This document shows positions 24,901-30,279 of a DNA stretch of 64,000 nt, piece by piece. The notes beneath the pieces are model-generated. The model saw only the letters and a program-made list of their open reading frames with translations, ran no database searches and had not been told where the DNA came from. Position numbers and translations under genes: made by a program. Within the stretch, counting starts at the first letter, position 1; each line of letters opens with the position of its first letter. Origin of the DNA: Pogonophryne albipinna (taxonomy: Eukaryota > Chordata > Actinopteri > Perciformes > Artedidraconidae); NCBI GenBank assembly GCA_028583405.1, contig JAPTMU010000284.1:127495-191494 (forward strand), read 5' to 3'.

Positions 24901-27900
24901 GGGCCGCTGGGGCAGCCGAGCCCGGGGCCGCTGGGGCAGCCGAGCCCGGGGCCGCTGGGGTAGCCGAGCCAGCGGCCACCGGGGCAGCCGAGCCCGGGGT
25001 TTCCCCGACGTCGGCGGTGCCTGCTACAGGACAACGATTTGGACGCGATGAGCGGTGCTAGTGGAGCACGCGCAGCGGCGAAACTGAGGCTCCGTGGTAA
25101 ACTGTGGTAACATGAAGAGCTGTTTGGGAGCCAAAACAGCCGGCGCTTTAAGAGAGCTGAGCCAAATGATCCGGCTCACTAACGTAAAAAGACAGTATCT
25201 ATAAGGGACGGCTCAAGTCAAAATTCAAGCACCCCAGCAGGAAACTGGTTGTATGGTCAAAGGAGGAAAGAGTGATAGAACCGGGGTAAAGCAAAGAAAG
25301 TGTCCGACAATAGTGACTTGTGAGGCGGCCAGAGAGTCTGTCATCTCTCGGTCCTATCCTCCAGGCAACGCGGTGGCCAGAACTGGGTGAAACAGACCAA
25401 AAAGTTAAAAAATGACTTTAAATTCATCCATGAAAAAATGCTTGAAAATGAAAAAAATTGTCCGAATATAGAGCCTCATAATGCGGTTAGAGTCCCCTGT
25501 CAACTCCCCTCACATTCCTCCAGAGTCACAATTTGTCAGAGTAAGTTTGTTGACAACCAGGCAAAAGGGGTGAAAATGTAAAAATGTATCCGAAAATAGT
25601 CCCTCATAATGATGGTAGAGTCCACTCAAACTCCCCTTACATTCCTCCACAGGCACATTTTCAAAGTTAAAGTTCTGTTAGAACCAGGCTGGGGGGTCTT
25701 CAGTCACAATATCTATCCGAGCCAGAGTGCACATGGAGCGGATACATTCCTCCTGCCGGTTTTTTTCTGAGTGCACCCAAAAACCGGGTTTCCGATTTCG
25801 TGCAGATGGTAGTCTGAAAAGTATGAATGAATATTTTTGACGGAGAAGGGGAAACGTTGTTTCCCCTACTCCGTTGTAAGTTGCGACGGAGAAGTGGAAA
25901 AGTGTCCGGGGCTTCGGCCCAAAGCGCAGAAGGGTTGAGATTTCCAGAGCCCCTTCCCCGTGGGCACTTTTTTAAAACTTCATTTTTGATTTTTTTAAGA
26001 TGATATTAACCGTTTTCTTCACTTTTTTCTTCTTTCCACGGGTGGGGGCGCATGGCAGGCCGCCTATGAGCACCCAAATTCGGCCTGGAACCTCCAGGAT
26101 TTGTGGGCTAAGCTCCATAAACTGACAAAATCACCCAGAAATGTCACTTTTCTAGCCCAAAAATATATAATAAATACATTTAAATAGTAAAAGGTACAAT
26201 TGTGCTCCGCATTACCCGGAATTTGATTTATATAGCCCCATGATAGTAATTAAAAATAATTTTCATGGAAAAAAGTGTTAAAACGCCTGAATAAAGCATA
26301 TGCAGGACCCCAGTGAGCTCCAGACTATGTGAATTGTGTTAGGGAACCATATCAATGATAACATAAATCCTTTAAATGCAAAAATAATGATTGAAATCAT
26401 TTTAGGGGAAAAAGTGTGGAGAGAACCTCACTTTCCAAGGCAGAAATAGTGATTACAATGCGGGGAAACTGTCTTAAATGTGGACAGAGAGTACCCAGAT
26501 AACCAGGCTGCTGCAGCAGCAGCAACAGGACAAAGACAACCAGGGTGAAAACATAACATGTTTACCATGTTTTCAAAACACTATTGGGAAGTGTTGGGAA
26601 AAGTGGTGTAAATAGAGACAGAGTACCCAGAGAGCAGCATGCAGCACCTGGCTTTTCAACCCAGGATTAAGTGTTTGAATCATGGGTAAAAGTGGTGTGA
26701 ATAGAGACAGAGGCCGTTTCTCAATGTCGAGTACACATGCTGCAGAGCCACTATTTCAAGTATACTACGTCATAGAGTGGCGCAGAATGCTGGGCATTTA
26801 AACAGTCCTTCGGCGCCACTCGATGACGTAGTATACTTGAAACAGTTGCTCTGCAGCAGTTTTACTCGCGATTGAGAAACGGCCAGAGTGTACCCAGAGA
26901 GCAGGCTGTGCAACACCTGACTTTTTAAGGCAGGAATAAGTATTTGAAAGGCGGGGAAAAGTTGTTTGAAATAGTCTGATACTACCAGGGCTCATCACTG
27001 CACTTTACAAGCCAGAAATAATGTTTAAATGGTCGGGAAAAGTGTTTTTAAACGTCTGGAAGAGAGTTTTAGCCTGTCATTTTGCACGATATCATTAAGC
27101 AAGTGCAATTATGGTGGAGATTTGTAGTATTTAATCAAAAATAATTGGACTAAACTTCCGCTACAGCAGCAACAACAAATACAATCTGATGACAGGCCAA
27201 TGCCCAAACTGGAGCTGTGTACAGCGAGGAACAAAGGAGCGAATCGGACGTAAAAAGGTCTCCTGATTTAGTTTGTGAATGAATGCTTATTAGAGTTTGG
27301 GCTGGAGAGTGCGTGCGGACCTGTTAGATAACAGGCGTGTGTAAGTCCTGCATCTGTATGATACTCATGTGTGTAAAATGATACCGGGTGCTGTAATCAC
27401 TCATCTGGTTACGTTATTACATTGACCACCACCCCCCCGACCCAAAAGAAAGGACGTATTATTGGCTTCCCCTAATTCTTTCCCCACGCCACGCTACTGT
27501 AAGTAAGGGGGATCAATAAGCATCTGCTTCCTCCTGCTCCCTTCGGACACATAGGATTTCTTAGTATTATGATGAACATTGATAAATACTTTATTCTAAC
27601 AATACGCTGTTCTGTTTTTCACATGTGTGTTTCTTCCTCCAGGCTGGACCATGGTGGAGAGCAGAGGTTAAAACCAGGTGTGAGGAAGTGTAAGTGTGGA
27701 TCAGTCAGCTTCAGTGGCGGTTCTAGACCAATTTGACTGGGGGGGGCCAGGTGTTACGATTCTTGTGTTCTGTCACGTTTTTAGTTTTGTATGTCTTGTA
27801 ATGGGTTTATTTTTGCTGTTCGGTTCTCCCCGTCATGTTTTCCTCCTTGGGTATTGTCTGGTCCCTCTCCCTGTGTTTTTCCTCCCTGTCGTTAGTTTCC

Positions 27901-29175
27901 CTGGTGTGTCTAGTTGTCTGATTGTGTTCCCCTGTTGCCCTTGTGTTTCTCCTCCCCTGCCCGGCTGTTTCTCGTCTCGTGATTACCCCTCCCTGTATTT
28001 AGTCTTGTCTCTTCCTGTGTTCAGTGTTGGTTCGTCTTTTGTTGGTGACTGAGTTCACCGGGGAGTGTTCTGTTTTGTCCAAATTATATTATTATCCTTG
28101 AAATAAAGGTATTATCAGTGTTATCTGCATTTGGGTCCTGCTTGCTTCACTCAACCTTAACACCAGGCTGGGGCCAGTTATTCTCTGAGGGGGGCACAAT
28201 AAATGCAGGACGAAAAAGACAGACAGTATGAAGTAATTGTGCATACACCTAAGAAAACAATGCAATACAATTATTGCTATTTGTTTCATTACAGATTATT
28301 ATGCGCTTACCTTTGTGTACTGTGTGAGTCTGTGGCCCGTTTTCAGTGTCTACTAAAAGAAAATGTATGCAATTAAATTATTTTAACCTGCTTTATTTGG
28401 GGGTGGACCTAACCTTCTCTAGGGGGGTCCGGGGGCATGCAGCCCCTGCCCCCCCCCTAGAACCGCCCCTGGTCAGCTTCTCTCTAGAGACACAGATGAT
28501 GGAGGTGGTATTATTCATTAAAACATGACTGATCTTGAAGCTTTATAGAAAGGACCACTAACAGAGAGTAAAGCCTTCAGGTGAGTCTGATGATAAACTG
28601 CTGTCTGTGTCTCATCAGATTCCTGTGAACTCACCCTGGACTCAAACACAGCACACAGATGCCTCAAACTGTCTGAGGACAACAGGAAGGTGACATATGT
28701 GAGGGAGGAGAGGCAGCCATATCCTGATCATCCAGAGAGGTTTGAGTCCTGGCCTCAGATGATGTGTGGAGAAGCTCTGACTGGTCTCTGTTACTGGGAG
28801 GTCGAGTGGAGCGGAAGGATTGTTATATCAGTGACTTACAGAGGAATCAGCAGGAGAGGAGGCGGTGGGGACTGTTTGTTTGGAGGGAATGATCAGTCCT
28901 GGAGTCTGATCTGCTCTGATAATGGTGGTTACTATGTTAGGCACAATAAGAGAAGAACAGACATCTCCTCTTCCTCCTCCTCCTCCTCTGATAGAGTAGC
29001 AGTGTATCTGGATCATCCTGCTGGCTCTCTCTCCTTCTACAGAGTCTCCTCTGACACACTGATCCACCTCCACACCTTCAGAGCCACATTCACTGAACCT
29101 CTCTACGCTGGCATTGGGATCGTGCTCTGGTCATATGACTCCTCAGTGTCTCTGGCCCCGTCTCAGGTCGGTTAA
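953..29175 (+). CDS. PYD-FISNA-NACHT-LRR-B30.2 receptor (fish NLR-C, NLRC3/NLRP12-like), 10 coding exons
   Basis: Cytosolic pattern-recognition receptor of the large teleost NLR-C family. By family knowledge, NACHT drives ATP-dependent oligomerisation, PYRIN recruits ASC-type adaptors, and the LRR and B30.2 parts are sensors. The exons I join are 953-1223, 10633-12397, 12484-12657, 12998-13171, 20244-20417, 22897-23073, 23437-23610, 23758-23931, 27643-27689 and 28619-29175. Every junction is GT-AG with matching phase (1, then seven times 2, then 1). The sum is 3687 nt, giving 1228 residues plus a stop, with no internal stop. Layout: PYD 1-90, FISNA about 91-170, NACHT from about 175 (Walker A GVAGIGKT 183-190, Walker [11 protein letters not shown] 254-263), LRRs about 679-1028, PRY-SPRY about 1044-1228. 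The ATG at 953 directly precedes the PYD, just inside the exon. Family copies are numerous, so no orthologue name is given. The exact use of all exons in one mRNA is inferred. Confidence 0.85.
1224..1575 (+). other. Start of NLR intron 1, no gene seen
   Basis: AT-rich intron sequence after the PYD donor. No ORF, RNA gene or clear repeat boundary could be supported. Similarity to the Rex3 5' region seems to begin near 1576. Confidence 0.5.
1984..3345 (+). pseudogene. Rex3-like LINE endonuclease half
   Basis: Open for 453 codons from an ATG that begins the apurinic-type endonuclease (exonuclease-endonuclease-phosphatase fold) with WNVTSL. Later motifs include [10 protein letters not shown] near residue 140 and [10 protein letters not shown] near residue 230, the metal-binding and catalytic regions of this fold. 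The remainder is the endonuclease-RT linker. The last dozen codons, after LLNPTTPPS at about 3330, are read from the inserted L2-like element's 3' tail. No RT domain follows in frame, so this half cannot make a working LINE protein. Confidence 0.8.
3684..4612. mobile_element. Nested hAT-like non-autonomous element
   Basis: Begins CAGGGTTGGGGGGGTTAC and ends GTTACAACCCAACCCTG, an imperfect terminal inverted repeat. The flanks are CTTCTAGG (3676-3683) and CTTCTCGG (4613-4620), an 8-bp duplication with one mismatch. It lies wholly inside the hAT at 3556-4956, so it inserted later. Confidence 0.85.
3890..4092 (+). mobile_element. LINE 3' scrap (CR1/L2 type) with ATT microsatellite tail
   Basis: A short piece reads LGVILDSSL, a conserved CR1/L2 RT C-terminal segment, then a TGAAAGGCGCCCCTAAAT-type 3' end followed by (ATT)n at about 4060-4090. 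It is nested in the 3684-4612 element. Very short and 5' truncated. Confidence 0.6.
4977..7854 (-). pseudogene. L2-like LINE ORF2 (endonuclease-RT), frameshifted
   Basis: Reading leftwards, 7854-6172 encodes an endonuclease ([31 protein letters not shown]) and the start of RT (NFRPIS). The frame then breaks. RT continues in 6287-6057 ([11 protein letters not shown]) and 6002-5427 ([24 protein letters not shown] as the catalytic Asp pair). The C-terminal region follows in 5417-4977 ([28 protein letters not shown]), ending in the [10 protein letters not shown] motif common to CR1/L2 elements. At least two frame breaks and one stop separate these pieces. Confidence 0.8.
9156..9560. repeat. Unclassified interspersed repeat in NLR intron 1
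   Basis: Contains the phrase CCCAAAGGGGAAATT and a long segment (about 9390-9520) of a kind common as dispersed repeats in fish genomes. No coding potential is supported. Boundaries are uncertain. Confidence 0.4.
9561..9622 (-). pseudogene. tRNA-Gly-like pseudogene
   Basis: On the minus strand, from 9622 leftwards, the sequence opens GCATTGGTGGTTCAGTGG (acceptor strand and A box) and closes GGGTCCGATTCC then CAGCCAATGC (B box, T arm and acceptor). This pairs the acceptor stem exactly as in eukaryotic tRNA-Gly. It is 62 nt rather than about 71, because some 8-9 bases of the anticodon arm are gone, so no normal anticodon loop can form. It is either a decayed tRNA gene or the head of a tRNA-derived SINE. 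Confidence 0.75.
9623..10632 (+). other. End of NLR intron 1, with a possible ancient RTE scrap
   Basis: No intact gene. Around 10310-10490 the plus strand can be read, with breaks, as AIHFLYNW and AMVLCGKT, reminiscent of the RTE reverse-transcriptase segments seen intact at 8140 and 8460. This suggests a much older Rex3/RTE remnant, though the match is weak. The stretch ends in the acceptor TTCATTCAG at 10624-10632. Confidence 0.35.
10633..12397 (+). CDS. NLR coding exon 2: FISNA and NACHT ATPase domains
   Basis: One 1765-nt exon, open throughout in the frame set by the PYD exon (phase 1 in, phase 2 out through GTAAGT at 12398). It begins [15 protein letters not shown], the usual fish FISNA opening, and continues through [10 protein letters not shown] and [13 protein letters not shown] follows with P-loop GVAGIGKT, the FPFTFREL block, Walker [23 protein letters not shown] (sensor 1 region), [13 protein letters not shown] and CHIPVFCWI, then the winged-helix and superhelical regions with [15 protein letters not shown]. 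All catalytic motifs of a working NACHT are present. Confidence 0.93.
12484..12657 (+). CDS. NLR LRR exon 1 (174 nt)
   Basis: 58 codons, phase 2 to phase 2, after the acceptor TTTCCCCAG. Encodes two ribonuclease-inhibitor-type leucine-rich repeats ([18 protein letters not shown] and [19 protein letters not shown]). The donor is GTCAGA at 12658. Confidence 0.92.
12998..13171 (+). CDS. NLR LRR exon 2 (174 nt)
   Basis: Nearly identical to LRR exon 1, with 514 bp from start to start, the spacing of a tandem exon-intron duplication. It differs at a few sites, such as LTGCNL for LSGCNL and DLPDSG for DLQDSG. The acceptor is TTATTTCAAG, the donor GTCAGA. Confidence 0.92.
14210..15530 (-). pseudogene. 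Retroviral pol remnant: RT connection, RNase H, integrase
   Basis: Leftwards on the minus strand: 15526-15251 looks like the RT connection ([15 protein letters not shown]). 15254-14893 is RNase H, with [15 protein letters not shown] and VTDSDYC supplying the Asp-Glu-Asp metal ligands. 14865-14341 is integrase, with a zinc-binding His-His-Cys-Cys module (HSSLGH then CLQC) and core segments RADIAGPF and FLVTFDN. A further segment in another frame ([11 protein letters not shown]) extends to about 14210. Stops and frame changes separate the pieces. The catalytic RT palm is not found, so it has been deleted or decayed. Confidence 0.75.
15535..16567 (-). pseudogene. Gag-like remnant with a macro-domain-like segment
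   Basis: From 16566 leftwards a frame beginning MADE contains PSAPP and, further on, TLPPPYG. These resemble the PSAP and PPxY late-domain motifs of retroviral Gag. Continuing, about 16255-16075 reads [19 protein letters not shown] then GPSMQAQSD and a GYV turn. This follows the ADP-ribose-binding macro-domain pattern (N-A-A/S-N, L-x-H-x-G-G, G-P-x-x-Q). A frameshift then leads to PVVLHVPF, fitting the next macro strand. Stops and frameshifts occur throughout. The remainder to 15535 is unassigned. Confidence 0.5.
16763..18242 (+). mobile_element. hAT DNA transposon with perfect 8-bp target duplication
   Basis: Begins CAGGCATCCTCAAAGTCCGG and ends TTGAGTACCCCTG, an imperfect inverted repeat. 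It is flanked by CTTTAGAC on both sides (16755-16762 and 18243-18250). A transposase fragment lies at 17762-18037. It sits in the leader of the endogenous retrovirus and so is younger than it. Confidence 0.9.
17762..18037 (+). pseudogene. hAT transposase fragment (GTF2IRD2/ZBED-like)
   Basis: 91 codons containing [20 protein letters not shown] and [21 protein letters not shown], the start of the RNase H-like catalytic domain as seen in GTF2IRD2-type hAT transposases. In family members the ESTD Asp region carries the first catalytic acidic residue. The ORF ends after MLNDRGCSC and no insertion domain or C-terminal dimerisation region follows, so it is a truncated remnant. Confidence 0.75.
18440..18908 (+). 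mobile_element. LINE 3' end with TTGA-type tail, plus internal 15-bp minisatellite
   Basis: Carries a typical fish LINE 3' end: GGATCCCTCCTCTGTTGCTC, CCCTGAGGTTTCTCCCAT, then GTGATATTGGGCTATAAATA and a (TTGA)n tail at about 18871-18908. Only the terminal coding and 3' UTR part is present. Inside it, 18601-18780 is an expanded tandem repeat. Confidence 0.7.
18601..18780. repeat. 15-bp minisatellite, 12 copies
   Basis: Exactly twelve copies of GGGTCTRAGGACAGA. The R position reads A,G,A,A,G,A,G,A,G,A,G,A, so most of it is a 30-bp dimer that has been amplified. Confidence 0.95.
20244..20417 (+). CDS. NLR LRR exon 3 (174 nt)
   Basis: Same 58-codon, phase 2-2 structure as the other LRR exons, with variants LTDCNL, SCAALS and SLRELDL. 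It is separated from LRR exon 2 by 7 kb of retroviral insertion, yet the frame is intact. Confidence 0.92.
20689..21650 (+). mobile_element. Non-autonomous hAT (Tip100-like ends), copy A
   Basis: Begins CAGGCGCGGTTCTAGGGGGG and ends GAACCGCCACTG. The flanks GCGTTCAA (20681-20688) and GCACTCAA (21651-21658) are an 8-bp duplication of the intron sequence GCGCTCAA, which is intact in paralogous introns at about 12940 and 20186. The outer parts are the reverse complement of the element at 27712-28471, so both belong to one family. A segment near 20874 starting CAGGGGTCTCCAACACG looks like another hAT end nested inside. Confidence 0.88.
21675..22848. mobile_element. piggyBac-like element with TTAA target duplication
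   Basis: Begins CCTGTTTAGCCC and ends GGGCTGAACAGG, a 12-bp inverted repeat with one mismatch. It is flanked by TTAA at 21671-21674 and 22849-22852, as required for piggyBac insertion. No transposase frame is seen in 1174 bp, so it is non-autonomous. The paralogous introns keep the empty site AATATTAAAGG. Confidence 0.85.
22897..23073 (+). CDS. NLR LRR exon 4 (177 nt, one extra Leu codon)
   Basis: As the other LRR exons, but KLLLSAG has one additional CTG compared with KLLSAG, making 59 codons. The extra codon keeps frame. Acceptor TTCTTTCAAG, donor GTCAGA at 23074. Confidence 0.92.
23437..23610 (+). CDS. NLR LRR exon 5 (174 nt)
   Basis: Standard 58-codon LRR exon with variants LTGCKL, SCAALS and HCGLETL. 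The intron before it is a near-complete, transposon-free copy of the shared intron cassette. Confidence 0.92.
23758..23931 (+). CDS. NLR LRR exon 6 (174 nt, divergent)
   Basis: The most divergent LRR exon ([18 protein letters not shown], then [19 protein letters not shown]) but the same length and phase. It represents the conserved last LRR pair found before B30.2 in fish NLR-C genes. Acceptor GGTTCCAG, donor GTATGG at 23932. Confidence 0.9.
24096..24146. repeat. (TTC)n microsatellite
   Basis: About 17 uninterrupted TTC triplets in the NLR intron after LRR exon 6, just upstream of a LINE ORF1 remnant. Confidence 0.95.
24180..25090 (+). mobile_element. Tx1-like LINE 5' fragment with ORF1
   Basis: A GC-rich segment with an ORF of 266 codons (24261-25061). 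The protein is RNA-binding-like through about residue 165 and then holds a CCHC zinc knuckle ([10 protein letters not shown], near residue 173-182), as in ORF1 of Tx1-clade L1 elements of fish. After the knuckle the sequence departs from the expected pattern and enters an 8-residue repeat. No ORF2 (endonuclease or RT) follows, so only the 5' end is present. Confidence 0.65.
24863..24999 (+). repeat. 24-bp tandem repeat inside LINE ORF1
   Basis: About five copies of GCCGCTGGGGCAGCCGAGCC plus GGGG, encoding repeats of GAAGAAEP. The outer copies diverge (GVAEPAAT). The unit is a multiple of three, so the ORF remains open. Confidence 0.9.
25091..26404. other. NLR intron: unclassified sequence with a diverged ~110-bp repeat pair
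   Basis: No gene seen. About 25455-25530 and 25580-25650 share CTCATAAT, GGTAGAGTCC and CTCCCCTTACATTCCTCCA-like phrases, a diverged direct repeat. The surrounding sequence is AT-rich and probably derived from old transposons. Confidence 0.45.
26405..27070. repeat. Diverged ~110-130 bp tandem repeats
   Basis: Four to five irregular copies share AGAGACAGAGTACCCAGAGA, GCAGCACCTG, CAGGAATAAGTGTTTGAA and GGGGAAAAGTG-like phrases near 26420, 26600, 26690, 26885 and 26990. A foldback MITE interrupts one copy. Confidence 0.6.
26712..26884. mobile_element. Foldback MITE (PIF/Harbinger-like)
   Basis: 173 bp starting GGCCGTTTCTCAAT and ending ATTGAGAAACGGCC. The inverted repeat extends inwards to the pair CAAGTATACTACGTCAT and ATGACGTAGTATACTTG, leaving only a short loop. 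It is flanked by AGA on both sides (26709-26711, 26885-26887), a 3-bp duplication as in Harbinger insertions. CAGAG on both sides is an alternative boundary reading. Confidence 0.8.
27071..27642 (+). other. End of NLR intron before the linker exon
   Basis: No gene or clear repeat seen. It ends in the acceptor TTTCTTCCTCCAG at 27630-27642. Confidence 0.5.
27643..27689 (+). CDS. NLR linker exon (47 nt)
   Basis: Encodes [15 protein letters not shown], the short linker that joins the LRRs to PRY-SPRY in fish NLR-C proteins. Enters in phase 2, leaves in phase 1 through GTAAGT at 27690. The split codon with the next exon makes Tyr, giving RKYSCELTLD, the expected PRY start. Confidence 0.85.
27712..28471 (-). 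mobile_element. Non-autonomous hAT (Tip100-like ends), copy B, hosting a solo LTR
   Basis: Begins CAGTGGCGGTTCTAG and ends CTAGAACCGCCCCTG, bracketed by the perfect duplication GTCAGCTT (27704-27711 and 28472-28479). About 28190-28460 is the reverse complement of about 21345-21590 in copy A, so the two insertions are in opposite orientation. A 411-bp LTR is nested inside. Confidence 0.9.
27752..28162 (+). mobile_element. Solo LTR nested in hAT copy B
   Basis: Starts TGTTACGATTC and ends CCTTAACA, thus TG...CA. It has an AATAAA signal at about 28101 and a 5-bp duplication CCAGG on each side (27747-27751, 28163-28167). No internal retroelement sequence remains, so it is a solo LTR left by LTR-LTR recombination. 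The superfamily is not determined. Confidence 0.85.
28619..29175 (+). CDS. NLR last exon: PRY-SPRY (B30.2) domain and stop
   Basis: 184 full codons after the acceptor CTCATCAG. PRY has [24 protein letters not shown] has [31 protein letters not shown] and EPLYAGIGI, all standard B30.2 landmarks. A run of eight Ser codons (about 28969-28990, TCC/TCT repeats) lies in a loop before VAVYLDH and is a likely length-variable site. TAA at 29173-29175 ends the gene. By family knowledge B30.2 is a ligand-binding module. Confidence 0.93.
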
Positions 29176-29396
29176 ATGGATTCCTTGCTTCCCTCACTTG
29201 CGTCGTTTCCCTGCCTCTAGTCCCTCCCACCAGGGAAGCAAGGAGGGACGCAAGGAAACCACGAGAAGCAGGGAAATGAGTTTTAAGAGCAATGGGACGT
29301 CCTTTCCTCCGGAGCGTCACGTGAAGCGACGTCCATTTGTGATGACGCCGCACAGCTGATCGTCTGACAGCAGCTCTGTCCCCGTTATTTCCACAC
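29176..29396 (+). other. NLR 3' UTR start with an inverted-repeat segment
   Basis: Right after the stop, CCTTGCTTCCCT (29181-29195 region) is matched by AGGGAAGCAAGG near 29232, a short inverted repeat probably from a small transposon. No polyadenylation signal can be assigned with confidence. Confidence 0.45.
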
Positions 29397-29591
29397 CAGT
29401 GGCGGAGCCAGGACATTTTCAGTGGGGTGGCCAGGATGGAACCAGTGATCATTTTGGGGTGGCATTGACATCATTATTATATGAACATAAAAACACATCT
29501 CACTATAAAATAAGGGGTTATTTAAGGCTTATTTAAGGTTATTTAAGTGGTGGAATAGATCAAATAATATTCAGTATATCTAACTATTTTT
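29397..29591. mobile_element. hAT-like 5' terminus
   Basis: Begins CAGTGGCGGAGCCAGGACAT followed by GGGGTGGCCAGGATGG, a Tip100-like hAT terminus. A Ty3/gypsy element follows at 29592. No matching 3' terminus was found, though GGGTGGCCAGGATTCAGCTG repeats occur at 33720-33770 just before the giant minisatellite. Confidence 0.45.
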
Positions 29592-30279
29592 TTCGATGAA
29601 AAAACTAGGAATTAAATAAGATGGCTAGAGTCACCAAAAATGTATCCTTAGGTGCTTTTATTGACAGCCAACATGCTGAAAAAACACAAAGTAACAAGTA
29701 TTTTACAGGAAGAAAACAAAAACCTCATATATACATACAACTGGTCCCTCTCTGCTCTACAGCCAGTCAGACACTCCAAAATACTTGTGGCCAGGGTTTT
29801 ATACATGTTAAGCCCCTCCCCATAGGACAATCCACTATTTATACCCCTAACCAATGTCATTCTAATCTACAAACACATTCACAATGCAAGACAAATTACC
29901 CAAACACAACAAATCAAAATAGGTCAACATATTATATCTTTCTGACCACAGAAGCCCCAAACAATAACATTTTTACACTCGCAAGAAAAGTGCCACCCGT
30001 GCCCATGCACTACATGGTTTGCTCCAATTGAGCACAGGTGTTCCCACTGATTGAGCCTCTACTTAAGGCTGCTTCTTTCTGTTGCTCTGTTTGGCCTTCA
30101 CAACCTTGAAGGAGAGGGTAAGCAGGTTACTTGTAAAAAGACTTCCAATAAATCTGTTTTGAACAAACCATGACTTTGGTTTTATTTTATCAATGTCCAG
30201 GTAAGTTATTAATGTGTTTCCCTCAGTGTGCCTTTTACCATGCCCCTATGCCAACTGTGATGAAGGCTTCTTCTTCACA
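29592..30279 (-). repeat. Left LTR of the gypsy element (truncated)
   Basis: Matches the right LTR almost base for base except for a missing terminal 13 bp and a 15-bp indel. It ends CTTCTTCTTCACA. The pol stop codon lies inside it. Confidence 0.88.

Noticed and set aside
27696..28052. 118-codon hydrophobic ORF that looks like a membrane protein
   Set aside because: It lies inside the solo LTR nested in a hAT element. T-rich DNA gives Phe/Leu/Val-rich translation by chance.
29621..30031. 136-codon plus-strand ORF
   Set aside because: Lies wholly in a gypsy LTR, and the corresponding right LTR carries only a broken version. No domain.
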